10,334 nt of DNA from JBDLSY01 sp041170585 (GCA_041170585.1 JBEDNN010000030.1:1-10334); one strand, 5' to 3'; shown: positions 1 to 6,885, numbered from the stretch's first letter. The notes: generated from the sequence alone by a model not told the origin. Numbers and translations: made by a program.

Positions 1-51
1 TCTAATACACTCACTATCACAATGCGGACACTTACGAGTAATAATAATCAT
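1..51 (-). CDS. Partial 5' end of a zinc-ribbon protein, possibly an IS1-type transposase (InsA-like)
   Basis: On the minus strand an ATG at 51-49 follows an in-frame stop (60-58) and opens a frame reading MIIITRKCPHCDSECIR to the window edge. The CPHC pair followed four residues later by another Cys resembles the start of an N-terminal zinc ribbon such as those opening IS1-family InsA proteins. A purine-rich TAGG lies about 7-10 bases upstream of the ATG. Only 17 codons are visible, so the transposase reading is inference; other zinc-ribbon proteins start in a similar way. No clear IS terminal repeat was found between this start and the next gene. Confidence 0.4.
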   Translation of the reverse strand, partial: MIIITRKCPHCDSECIR

Positions 52-75
52 TATTGCCTACAATTCCTGTTTTAA

Positions 76-123
76 ATAAATAATATAATAAATAATATAA
101 TAAATAATATAATAAATAATATA
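76..123. repeat. 12-bp tandem repeat, four perfect copies
   Basis: The unit ATAAATAATATA is repeated four times without a mismatch, and a partial, diverged copy follows. It lies in the AT-rich gap between the zinc-ribbon gene and the Sco-like gene. No function can be read from it; slippage expansion is the simplest explanation. Confidence 0.9.
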
Positions 124-226
124 TTCAATAAATAATATTCTACTCAATTTACTCATTAATAAATAATAATTAATTTATCTTTAAGTTCTATTTGTACCAC
201 TACCTAATATTCAAATAGTATTCAAA

Positions 227-895
227 ATGGCTACCTCTACACAATTACCAATTCGTAAAGCACACTCATACACACCGTTATACTGGATATTAGCCGTTTG
301 TATAGCACCGACTGTTGCAGCATTTATTGCATTTTACGGCATTGATTGGCATGCTAAGGCAAATATCAAAACGACTAATTATGGTGAACTACTGGCTAAC
401 CCTACGCCATTACCTATGTTATTAGCGGCTCAACAACAAATAAGCCCTAAAGAATTTATTCCTTTTTCAAATCAAATATTAAATAAAAAATGGATTTATT
501 TAACAGTAGGCAGTGGCGTATGTGATGAGTTTTGTGCCAAACGTTTATTTACAACCCGCCAATTACGTGCAATAGCGGGGCGTGAACGTGACCGAATTGT
601 ACGTGTATGGTTAGTCACTGACCAAGCACCGATTGATGTACGTTTATTTGCTGCTCACCCAGATCTTGTCATTGTTCGTTTAAATTCTAAAAATAGTATT
701 ATCAATAGCCCCGTTAATAATACAAGTGCTACGCCTTTTTTAAAGCCCGCCTCGGGTACACTGGCCTCACAACACATTTGGGTATTAGACCCGCTGACTC
801 GTCCAATGATGCGGTTTCCTGTCAATTATCAACCTGAACTTATGAAAAAAGATTTAAGCCGTTTGCTATATGCTAGTAAGTCTTGGCAATATTAA
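227..895 (+). CDS. Membrane-anchored thioredoxin-fold-like protein, cytochrome oxidase accessory (Sco-like) type
   Basis: The 222-residue product has one N-terminal membrane helix (about residues 18-38) after a short basic cytoplasmic tail, so most of it should face the periplasm. Seen: C99-DEF-C103 after a hydrophobic strand (WIYLTVGSGVC), reminiscent of the CxxxC copper/thiol motif of Sco proteins, and a C-terminal stretch VLDPLTRPMMRFP. From family knowledge, proteins of this design usually lie between SURF1 and ctaA in the cytochrome c oxidase clusters of gammaproteobacteria and are mostly annotated as hypothetical. Here the neighbours are a possible transposase start and bdhA, so the gene is displaced or orphaned. 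No Shine-Dalgarno sequence precedes the ATG. The coding frame is secure; the role in oxidase assembly is inference. Confidence 0.72.
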   Translation: MATSTQLPIRKAHSYTPLYWILAVCIAPTVAAFIAFYGIDWHAKANIKTTNYGELLANPTPLPMLLAAQQQISPKEFIPFSNQILNKKWIYLTVGSGVCDEFCAKRLFTTRQLRAIAGRERDRIVRVWLVTDQAPIDVRLFAAHPDLVIVRLNSKNSIINSPVNNTSATPFLKPASGTLASQHIWVLDPLTRPMMRFPVNYQPELMKKDLSRLLYASKSWQY

Positions 896-910
896 AATAT
901 TAAAATATTA

Positions 911-931
911 AATAATAAATAATAAATAATA
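911..931. repeat. 7-bp tandem repeat, three perfect copies
   Basis: AATAATA is repeated three times immediately after two copies of an 8-bp unit (TTAAAATA). It sits in the 61-base gap between the Sco-like gene and bdhA, just before the bdhA ribosome binding site. Confidence 0.75.
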
Positions 932-956
932 TTTACTACTATTTATAGGTGCATTT

Positions 957-1745
957 ATGTCAAAATTATCAGGAAAAACCGCGTTAATTACAGGGTCAAC
1001 CAGTGGTATTGGGCAAGGAATTGCAGAACAACTGGCCAAAGAAGGTGCTAACATTGTATTAAATGGTTTAGGCGATTTTAATTTAATTGAAATGCAACGC
1101 GTCAATTTAGTTGAAAAGTATGGCGTTGAAGTGCGGTATCAACCTGCTAATTTATCTGAAGTGAGCCAAATAGAAACTATGATGGCTAATACTTTAGCGG
1201 AATTTGGTACTATAGATATACTGATTAACAATGCGGGCATTCAATTTGTAGCCCCGATTGAAAATTTTCCTGTAGATAAATTTAATGCCATTTTAGCCAT
1301 TAATATGATAGCGTCATGGCATACAACACGTTTAGCTATCCCTAAAATGAAAGAACAACGCTGGGGACGCATTGTTAATATTGCTTCAGCACATGCTTTA
1401 ATTGCTTCGCCATTTAAAAGTGCTTATGTGATGGCAAAACATGGCATCGCAGGTTTAACCAAAAGCGTAGCATTAGAAACAGCAGAGTTTGGTATTACTA
1501 TGAATGCCATTTGTCCTGGTTATGTATGGACTCCTTTGGTGGAACAGCAAATCCCTAGTACAGCCCATATACGGGGTATCACTGAAGAGCAAGTGATTAA
1601 TGATGTGCTGCTTGCCTCGCAACCTACAAAAAAATTTGTCATGATTGAAGAAGTCGCAGCACTAACTTCGTTTTTAGTCAGTGATTTAGCTAAAAACATT
1701 ACGGGTTCTATGCAAAGCATAGATGGCGGCTGGACAGCGGGTTAA
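957..1745 (+). CDS. bdhA: D-3-hydroxybutyrate dehydrogenase (short-chain dehydrogenase/reductase)
   Basis: The protein (262 residues, normal length) is a classical SDR that should interconvert D-3-hydroxybutyrate and acetoacetate with NAD(H) in the cytoplasm, linking polyhydroxybutyrate or ketone-body turnover to acetyl-CoA. Seen: cofactor motif TGSTSGIG (12-19), NNAG (91-94), and a catalytic set with Ser144, Tyr157 and Lys161. Gln96, Ser144, His146, Lys154, Tyr157 and Trp191 match the substrate pocket described for 3-hydroxybutyrate dehydrogenases such as the Pseudomonas fragi enzyme, which separates it from generic 3-oxoacyl reductases. AGGTG at 947-951 lies five bases before the ATG and supports this start. 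It is the last plus-strand gene before the convergent mscL. No PHB synthesis or thiolase gene is visible nearby. Confidence 0.9.
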   Translation: MSKLSGKTALITGSTSGIGQGIAEQLAKEGANIVLNGLGDFNLIEMQRVNLVEKYGVEVRYQPANLSEVSQIETMMANTLAEFGTIDILINNAGIQFVAPIENFPVDKFNAILAINMIASWHTTRLAIPKMKEQRWGRIVNIASAHALIASPFKSAYVMAKHGIAGLTKSVALETAEFGITMNAICPGYVWTPLVEQQIPSTAHIRGITEEQVINDVLLASQPTKKFVMIEEVAALTSFLVSDLAKNITGSMQSIDGGWTAG

Positions 1746-1805
1746 AATATGGCTTAGCTTAAAAAGCGTTTAACTTACAGTCTTTCATTTTAAAAAATTT
1801 TTAAA

Positions 1806-1844
1806 TTATTTATTTAAGTTATTTATTTAAGTTATTTATTTAAA
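1806..1844. repeat. 13-bp tandem repeat, three copies
   Basis: TTATTTATTTAAG occurs three times head to tail, the last copy ending in A instead of G. It lies in the convergent gap between bdhA and mscL, just before the palindrome at 1866. Confidence 0.88.
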
Positions 1845-1865
1845 ATTTAGTATTACTACTTTTTT

Positions 1866-1954
1866 GGCATTGCCACTATAAGTATAGTTATTGACATTAC
1901 TTATTTAAGTAAAATCTTATATTTATACTATAACTATACTTAAGTAGCCGCACC
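1866..1954. repeat. 89-bp imperfect palindrome, possible relative of the 109-bp MITE family
   Basis: The ends are GGCATTGCCACT and, read on the other strand, GGTGCGGCTACT, resembling the GGYATTGCTACTT ends of the elements at 6777 and 9907. Inside, AAGTATAGTTAT (1880-1891) pairs perfectly with 1930-1941, and a second perfect 16-bp palindrome (TTACTTA-TT-TAAGTAA, 1897-1912) lies between the arms. The whole could fold as a long hairpin. It occupies the convergent bdhA/mscL gap, where it could also act as a bidirectional transcription stop, although no clean T-run follows either arm. The kinship to the MITE pair rests on the termini only. Confidence 0.6.
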
Positions 1955-1979
1955 AAAATTAATTAAACCATTTAAACCA

Positions 1980-2411
1980 TTATTTTTTGAGTGAATCACG
2001 AATCTCACGCAATAAAACAATCTCTTCTGCGGTGATTTCTACAGGTACTGGTTGAGACTTTTTGAGTTTACTGTAAATACGTACCATTTGAAAAACAATA
2101 AACGCTAGAATCAAAAAATTTAAAATAATAGTAATAAAATTACCATAAGCAAATACACTGACACCTGCTTTGACTAAATCGGTATACGATGTGGTAGAGC
2201 CTTTAAAATCATTGGGAATGCTTCCGAAAATAATAAACATATTAGAAAAATCAAGGTTACCAATTAGCTTGCCAATTAAAGGCATAATGATGTCTTTAAC
2301 TAGCGAATCAACAATTTTTCCAAATGCTGCCCCCACAATAACACCTATAGCTAAATCAAATACGCTGCCTTTTAAAGCAAAATCTTTAAAATCTTTCATC
2401 ATAGTAGTCAT
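1980..2411 (-). CDS. mscL: Large-conductance mechanosensitive channel MscL
   Basis: The 143-residue protein forms the pentameric inner-membrane channel that opens under membrane tension and releases solutes on hypo-osmotic shock. Seen: the family signature in the first helix (FDLAIGVIVGAAFGKIV, about residues 18-34, continuing to DIIMP), a periplasmic loop, a second helix (about 88-112), a basic stretch KLKK, and the C-terminal amphipathic helix (EEIVLLREIRDSLKK) that forms the cytoplasmic bundle. The length is close to the usual 130-150. The start at 2411 is preferred because AAAGG sits seven bases upstream and the N-terminus aligns with the E. coli protein within one residue. It is a single gene, convergent with bdhA and divergent from petA. 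Confidence 0.97.
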   Translation of the reverse strand: MTTMMKDFKDFALKGSVFDLAIGVIVGAAFGKIVDSLVKDIIMPLIGKLIGNLDFSNMFIIFGSIPNDFKGSTTSYTDLVKAGVSVFAYGNFITIILNFLILAFIVFQMVRIYSKLKKSQPVPVEITAEEIVLLREIRDSLKK

Positions 2412-2826
2412 AAAAAAACCTTTATTTTAAATTTAAGTAATTGAAATAATTGAAATAATTATCATAATATTTTTTATACCTTTATATTTTTTAAAAACAC
2501 AAAAATACAAAGCATAAACAAAAAAATAATCTCATTAAATAAGGTAATAAGCAAATTTTATAGATTATCAATTTGTTGCTTAATATAAAAGCTATAAAAG
2601 CTATAAAAGTATAAAAACAGATTATAAATTGTATTTTGCTGGCTTAACCTACTAAAAAGTATTTTTCAATCATTATTAAATTTCGTAGCAGTGTTAAAAT
2701 AGACGGTTCAATACATATTGTCTTAATATAGATAGTAGATAATAGATAATTTAAAAACTTAAAAACTTAAAAGACAATTAAACAATCAATTTATCAATAT
2801 ATTTTTATTCATACACATTCATACTT
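2412..2826. promoter_or_regulatory. Divergent mscL/petA intergenic region with promoter potential
   Basis: This 415-base gap must hold promoters for both mscL (minus) and the petABC operon (plus). No convincing gene is present. A weak candidate for petA is TTGTCT at 2718-2723 with TAATAG at 2740-2745 (16-base spacer). It overlaps the small inverted repeat CAATA-CA-TATTG (2709-2720), which could be an operator. In DNA this AT-rich, such matches are expected by chance, so the exact promoter is not established. Short direct repeats also occur: a GAAATAATT unit near 2434-2459 and TTAAAAAC twice at 2751-2766. Confidence 0.35.
2584..2609. repeat. 9-bp tandem repeat, nearly three copies
   Basis: TATAAAAGC is present twice and then once without its last base, in the middle of the mscL/petA divergent region. 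Confidence 0.8.
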
Positions 2827-3429
2827 ATGAGCGAATCTTTTAATATCCCTAATGTGATGAGTTCATCACGGCGTAATCTTCTCTTAGCTACAGGTGGTAT
2901 GGGGGCAGTCGGTGTTGCTTGCCTTGCTGTCCCTTTTGTATCTACTTTTACGCCTTCTGAAAAAGCTAAGGCAGCGGGTGCTTCAGTTGAAGTAGATATT
3001 AGTGATTTAAAAATTGGTGAGATGAAAACAGTAGAATGGCGTGGTAAACCTGTTTGGATTTTAAAGCGTAGCCCAGAAATGTTGGCATCATTAAAAACAA
3101 CACAATCAGATTTGGCAGATCCTGATTCAAAACGCAATCCTAATGAACTAACACCAGAATATGCACGTAACCAGCACCGTTCAATTAAGCCAGAAGTATT
3201 GGTTACTGTCGGTATTTGTTCGCATTTAGGCTGTTCACCAACCGCAAAATTACAAGGCGGTGATGCCAATCTACCCGCTGCGGGTGGGTTTATTTGTCCT
3301 TGCCACGGTTCAACATTTGATATGGCAGGGCGTGTTTACAAAAACAAACCCGCTCCAGACAATATGGAAATACCTAAACACATGTATTTAACAGACACCA
3401 AAATTTTGGTCGGTGAAGATAAAGCTTAA
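2827..3429 (+). CDS. petA: Ubiquinol-cytochrome c reductase Rieske iron-sulfur subunit
   Basis: This 200-residue protein carries the [2Fe-2S] cluster that takes the first electron from quinol at the Qo site of cytochrome bc1 and passes it to cytochrome c1. Seen: an N-terminal twin-arginine signal/anchor (SSRRNLLL, residues 13-20, then a hydrophobic segment to about 40), Rieske box I CSHLGC (131-136) and box II CPCHGS (157-162). Expected cluster ligands are Cys131, His133, Cys157 and His160, with a Cys136-Cys159 disulfide. The position equivalent to the conserved Tyr of alpha-proteobacterial Rieske proteins is Phe164. It opens the petABC operon, with petB 51 bases downstream. No Shine-Dalgarno precedes the ATG at 2827; a second in-frame ATG at 2857 would keep the RR motif but also lacks one. 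Confidence 0.96.
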   Translation: MSESFNIPNVMSSSRRNLLLATGGMGAVGVACLAVPFVSTFTPSEKAKAAGASVEVDISDLKIGEMKTVEWRGKPVWILKRSPEMLASLKTTQSDLADPDSKRNPNELTPEYARNQHRSIKPEVLVTVGICSHLGCSPTAKLQGGDANLPAAGGFICPCHGSTFDMAGRVYKNKPAPDNMEIPKHMYLTDTKILVGEDKA

Positions 3430-3480
3430 TTGTTATTTAATATATTAAACATCAAGAATATTTAAACATTAGGAGCCACT

Positions 3481-5052
3481 ATGGCAGATATGAAAGAAGC
3501 CCCTGCGAATGCGAGTGTTGGTGAAAAAGCATTAACTTGGATTGATAACCGTTTCCCTTTAACCAAAACATTAGAAGAACACATTACCAAGTACTACGCA
3601 CCAAAAAACTTTAATTTTTGGTACTTTTTTGGTTCATTGGCGATGCTAGTCTTAGTGATGCAAATTGTGTCGGGTATTTTTTTAGTGATGCACTATAAAC
3701 CCAGTGCAGAGCCGTTTGATGGTGTACCAGGGCATGTATCAGCCGCTTATGCTTCAGTAGAATATTACATTATGCGTGAAGTACCTTGGGGTTGGTTAGT
3801 TCGTTATATGCACTCAACAGGTGCATCTGCATTTTTTGTAATCGTTTACCTACACATGTTTCGTGGCTTAATCTATGGTAGCTATCGTAAACCACGTGAA
3901 TTAGTGTGGGTATTTGGCTGTGCAATTTTTTTATCTTTAATGGCAGAAGCATTTATGGGGTATTTATTACCATGGGGGCAGATGTCCTTTTGGGGCGCAC
4001 AAGTTATTGTGAATTTGTTTGCGGCAGTTCCTTTTATAGGACCAGACTTAGCAGAGATTATTCGTGGTGATTTTAATGTAGGCGATGCCACTTTAAATCG
4101 TTTTTTCAGTTTTCATGTAATCGCTGTGCCTTTGATTTTAGTCGGATTGGTTGCAGCTCATATTGTTGCTTTACATGAAGTGGGTTCAAATAACCCTGAT
4201 GGTGTAGATATTAAGGCTAAAAAAGATGCCAATGGTATTCCTTTAGACGGCATTCCGTTTCACCCTTACTACAGTATTCACGATATCTTTGGTGTAGCAG
4301 TGTTTTTATTTATTTTTAGTGCGATTATTTTTTATGCCCCTGAAATGGGTGGATATTTTTTAGAATACAACAATTTTATCCCAGCTAATCCATTACAAAC
4401 GCCCTCACATATCGCCCCTGTTTGGTACTTCACGCCGTTTTATAGTATGTTGCGTGCGACTACAGGCACATTTGTACAATTATTATTGTCGTGTATGGCT
4501 GCTGCCGCCGCAGGTTCTTTGGTACTAGGACGCTTAAATAATAAGGCACAAGAGGCGGCGGTTGCATTATTAGTATTTACCGCTTTAGTAGCCGCTATTA
4601 TGCTGTATGGTGTGACTAATTGGCTAGCCATTGGCATCATTGTCGCTGCAGTTGTAGCAACTGGGTTGGTTAAAACACCAGTTTCACATACTTTGGCTTT
4701 ATTAGCAGTTACGGCTGCGGCTACTTTGTTGAATGTTTTTGATGCAAAATTTTGGGGTGTCGTGGTGATGGGTGGTGCAGTTATTATTTTGTTTGCATTG
4801 CCTTGGCTTGACCGTAGTCCTGTGAGAAGTATTCGCTATCGCCCTGCTTTTCACGTGTATATGTACGGCGTATTTGTATTGGGATTTTTTGTATTAGGTT
4901 ATTACGGTGTTCAGCCGCCCAGTGTTATCGGCAATATTTTGTCTATGGCATTTACCTTTTACTATTTTGGTTTCTTTTTACTAATGCCTTTTTGGTCACA
5001 ACTGGGGACTTTTAAAACAGTGCCTGACCGTGTTACTTTTGAGCCACATTAA
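3481..5052 (+). CDS. petB: Cytochrome b subunit of the bc1 complex, with a large extra hydrophobic insertion
   Basis: This is the membrane core of the bc1 complex, holding hemes bL and bH and both quinone sites. Seen: heme-ligand pairs His111/His212 and His125/His227 (spacings 14 and 15, the 15 as in beta/gamma cytochrome b and cytochrome b6), the HEVGSNNPDG loop, and a Qo motif PVWY (313-316) in place of PEWY. The C-terminal part (LPWLDRSPVRS, about 440-450, then two helices) is also standard. At 523 residues it is about 100 longer than usual family members. The excess lies between about 328 and 421 and contains roughly four hydrophobic segments (331-349, 358-378, 380-396, 403-418). Both flanks are in frame and match the family, so this is an insertion and not a misread fusion. 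AGGAG at 3471-3475, five bases before the ATG, fixes the start. Confidence 0.96.
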   Translation: MADMKEAPANASVGEKALTWIDNRFPLTKTLEEHITKYYAPKNFNFWYFFGSLAMLVLVMQIVSGIFLVMHYKPSAEPFDGVPGHVSAAYASVEYYIMREVPWGWLVRYMHSTGASAFFVIVYLHMFRGLIYGSYRKPRELVWVFGCAIFLSLMAEAFMGYLLPWGQMSFWGAQVIVNLFAAVPFIGPDLAEIIRGDFNVGDATLNRFFSFHVIAVPLILVGLVAAHIVALHEVGSNNPDGVDIKAKKDANGIPLDGIPFHPYYSIHDIFGVAVFLFIFSAIIFYAPEMGGYFLEYNNFIPANPLQTPSHIAPVWYFTPFYSMLRATTGTFVQLLLSCMAAAAAGSLVLGRLNNKAQEAAVALLVFTALVAAIMLYGVTNWLAIGIIVAAVVATGLVKTPVSHTLALLAVTAAATLLNVFDAKFWGVVVMGGAVIILFALPWLDRSPVRSIRYRPAFHVYMYGVFVLGFFVLGYYGVQPPSVIGNILSMAFTFYYFGFFLLMPFWSQLGTFKTVPDRVTFEPH

Positions 5053-5154
5053 ATGTTACTATCAATTAGTACTTGTCAAACAAAGTACCGATTAAGCATA
5101 ATTTAGCTTCAATTTAGTTATCTACCTAGTTTTATTATTTTGCATTACGTTGTT

Positions 5155-6006
5155 ATGAATCAATTAAAATTACTTTTTATTACCGTTGCCCTAATTGTTT
5201 CGGGCGTCACTTTCTCTGCGGGTAGTAATAATCCCCCGCTTGATCGAGCCCCAGACTTATCTAATGATAAAGCTGCCTTGCAACATGGTGCAAAGCTATT
5301 TGTCAATCATTGTCTAAATTGTCATAGTGCTAGTGGTATGCGTTATAACCGTTTGAAAGATATTGGCTTAACTGATGAGCAAATTAAAAATAATTTGTTG
5401 TTTAGTGCCGATAAAGTAGGTGAAACTATGAGCGTGGCTATGCTGCCTAAAGACGCTAAAGACTGGTTTGGAGCCATGCCACCCGACTTAAGCGTGATTG
5501 CGCGTGCTAAGTCCAGTAGCCAAGGTACAGGTGCTGATTATATTTATACTTATTTACGTAGTTACTACCGTGATGCCAGTCGCCCTACAGGTTGGAACAA
5601 TATAGCGTACCCTAATTCAGCAATGCCTCATGTTTTATGGGAATCACAACCTACACGCAGTTTAGAAAAAACGGAAGTTACCCACGATACTAAACAGCCC
5701 GCTAATCTTGAAAAAATAGTCACTACCTATGATACTTTAGGGGCTGCCACCGTCAATAAAATAAAGCTATCTACCCATACAGAACATGTGGGTATTACAT
5801 ATAGATATCTTACTGATGATAAAAATATTAAAGCCGAGCAAAAGTTTAATGAAGATGTTGCACATATTACGGCGTTTATGCAGTATATGGCTGATCCAAG
5901 CGCCAGTACCCGTAAATCAATGGGTGTTTGGGTGTTGTTATTTTTAGGCGTATTTATTTTATTGGCCTATTTTTTAAATAAAGAATACTGGAAAGACATT
6001 AAATAA
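5155..6006 (+). CDS. petC: Cytochrome c1 subunit of the bc1 complex
   Basis: The protein (283 residues) accepts electrons from the Rieske centre and hands them to soluble cytochrome c or an oxidase. Seen: a cleavable-looking signal peptide (residues 1-22, ending FSA), heme-attachment motif CLNCH (53-57), a probable axial methionine in NSAMPH (Met157), and a C-terminal membrane anchor (about 256-273) ending in KEYWKDIK, characteristic of the family. An in-frame TTG at 5140 would add five residues. The ATG at 5155 is preferred because it places the positive charge and hydrophobic core directly at the N-terminus, but no Shine-Dalgarno precedes either. The 102-base gap after petB is wider than usual for these co-functioning genes; it holds a weak hairpin (5069-5074 with 5083-5088) of uncertain meaning. 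Confidence 0.94.
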   Translation: MNQLKLLFITVALIVSGVTFSAGSNNPPLDRAPDLSNDKAALQHGAKLFVNHCLNCHSASGMRYNRLKDIGLTDEQIKNNLLFSADKVGETMSVAMLPKDAKDWFGAMPPDLSVIARAKSSSQGTGADYIYTYLRSYYRDASRPTGWNNIAYPNSAMPHVLWESQPTRSLEKTEVTHDTKQPANLEKIVTTYDTLGAATVNKIKLSTHTEHVGITYRYLTDDKNIKAEQKFNEDVAHITAFMQYMADPSASTRKSMGVWVLLFLGVFILLAYFLNKEYWKDIK

Positions 6007-6054
6007 TATTTTTATCAATTAAATCAATTATCAAATAAATCAAATTTACTTAAT

Positions 6055-6090
6055 TTAATTTATTTAATTTATTTAATTTATTTAATTTAC
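6055..6090. repeat. 9-bp tandem repeat, four copies
   Basis: TTAATTTAT is repeated four times (last base of the fourth copy is C) in the 123-base gap between petC and sspA. It contains no gene and no obvious hairpin terminator, so read-through from petABC into sspA is plausible. Confidence 0.88.
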
Positions 6091-6129
6091 TTAATTATTA
6101 AGCTTAAAAAAAATTAAAAAGGATAGACC

Positions 6130-6738
6130 ATGATTGTTTTATACTCTTCAGCGACAGATCCATTTTCTCACCGTAGCCGCTTCGTATTATTTGAAAAAGG
6201 TATGGATTTTGAAATAAAAGATGTGGATATGTACAATAAACCTGATGAGATCGATCAGATGAATCATTATGGTGAAGTACCTATTTTAGTTGAACGTGAC
6301 TTAATTTTGTACGAATCTAACATTATCAACGAATATATTGATGAGCGTTTCCCTCATCCGCAACTGATGCCTGTTGATCCCATTAACCGTTCAAAAGTGC
6401 GCTTAGGTTTGCTAAATTTTGACCGTGAGTTGTATTTTTATGTAAAAATTTTAGAATCACGCAATGATGTTGATGAAAAAACTAAAGAGCGTGCGCGCCT
6501 ACATATTCGCGACCAACTGACAATACTTGCACCTATGTTTTTGAAAAATAAGTACTTTATGGGTGAAGAATTTTCTATGCTAGACATTGCAATTGCACCA
6601 TTATTATGGCGTCTAACGTATTATAAAATTGAATTACCTAAAATGGCTGCACCCTTGGCAAAGTATGCCGAACGTTTATTTGCTCGCCCGGGCTTTATTG
6701 AATGTTTAACACCTTCAGAAAAAGTAATGCGTCGCTAG
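6130..6738 (+). CDS. sspA: Stringent starvation protein A, RNA-polymerase-associated GST-fold regulator
   Basis: SspA binds the sigma70 RNA polymerase and changes promoter use during starvation and stationary phase; it has a glutathione transferase fold without known transferase activity. Seen: an N-terminal thioredoxin-like domain (about 1-80; ATDPFSHRSRFVLFEKG, then YGEVPILVERDLILYESNII) and the surface motif FPHP with Pro75-His76-Pro77, equivalent to the PHP pocket known to be needed for E. coli SspA activity. A helical C-terminal domain (about 85-202) includes MLDIAIAPLLWRL. The length of 202 residues is close to the 212 of E. coli. AAGGA at 6119-6123 supports the start. It follows petC and precedes sspB, the order usual in beta/gammaproteobacteria. 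Confidence 0.95.
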   Translation: MIVLYSSATDPFSHRSRFVLFEKGMDFEIKDVDMYNKPDEIDQMNHYGEVPILVERDLILYESNIINEYIDERFPHPQLMPVDPINRSKVRLGLLNFDRELYFYVKILESRNDVDEKTKERARLHIRDQLTILAPMFLKNKYFMGEEFSMLDIAIAPLLWRLTYYKIELPKMAAPLAKYAERLFARPGFIECLTPSEKVMRR

Positions 6739-6759
6739 TTAAAGATTAAAGATTAAAGA
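6739..6759. repeat. 7-bp tandem repeat, three copies
   Basis: TTAAAGA is repeated three times starting at the sspA stop codon region, upstream of the inserted 109-bp element. Confidence 0.8.
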
Positions 6760-6776
6760 TAAATATTAAAAAATAA

Positions 6777-6885
6777 GGTATTGCTACTTAAAAACAGTTT
6801 TTGTATTTTTTATCTAAAATAAGCCTTATTTTTGCTAAGAAAATATTATAAATATACGACTTAACCATATTAAAGTAGCAATGCC
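6777..6885. mobile_element. 109-bp MITE-like element, copy 1, between sspA and sspB
   Basis: It begins GGTATTGCTACTTAA and ends with the inverse of GGCATTGCTACTTTA, so the terminal inverted repeats match over 13 of 15 positions. It aligns without gaps to 9907-10015 (92 of 109 positions identical by hand count). It is flanked on both sides by the direct repeat AAAAATAA (6769-6776 and 6886-6893), the size expected of a target-site duplication, although the sequence is low in complexity. An inner perfect hairpin AAAATAAG-C-CTTATTTT occurs at 6816-6832. It has no coding capacity, so it would need a transposase supplied elsewhere. If sspA and sspB are cotranscribed, it would fold as a hairpin in their mRNA. 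Confidence 0.75.

Noticed and set aside
76..123. CRISPR array
   Set aside because: Units of 12 bp are contiguous with no unique spacers; a simple tandem repeat.
908..1105. Minus-strand open frame of 65 codons over the bdhA start
   Set aside because: Overlaps the bdhA ribosome binding site and coding start; low-complexity product, shadow frame.
1897..1912. Classical rho-independent terminator for bdhA
   Set aside because: The small stem is AT-only and no T-run follows; the larger palindrome may still stop transcription but is not a textbook terminator.
2805..3269. 154-codon open frame on the minus strand across petA
   Set aside because: It lies fully antisense to the unmistakable Rieske gene and its translation shows no recognisable family.
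4460..4745. Frameshift or gene fusion as the cause of the long PetB
   Set aside because: The frame is continuous, both flanks match cytochrome b in the same frame, and the segment is strongly hydrophobic, so it looks like a real coding insertion.
5053..5106. 17-codon open frame beginning directly after the petB stop
   Set aside because: No Shine-Dalgarno, no recognisable content, and short frames of this size are expected by chance.
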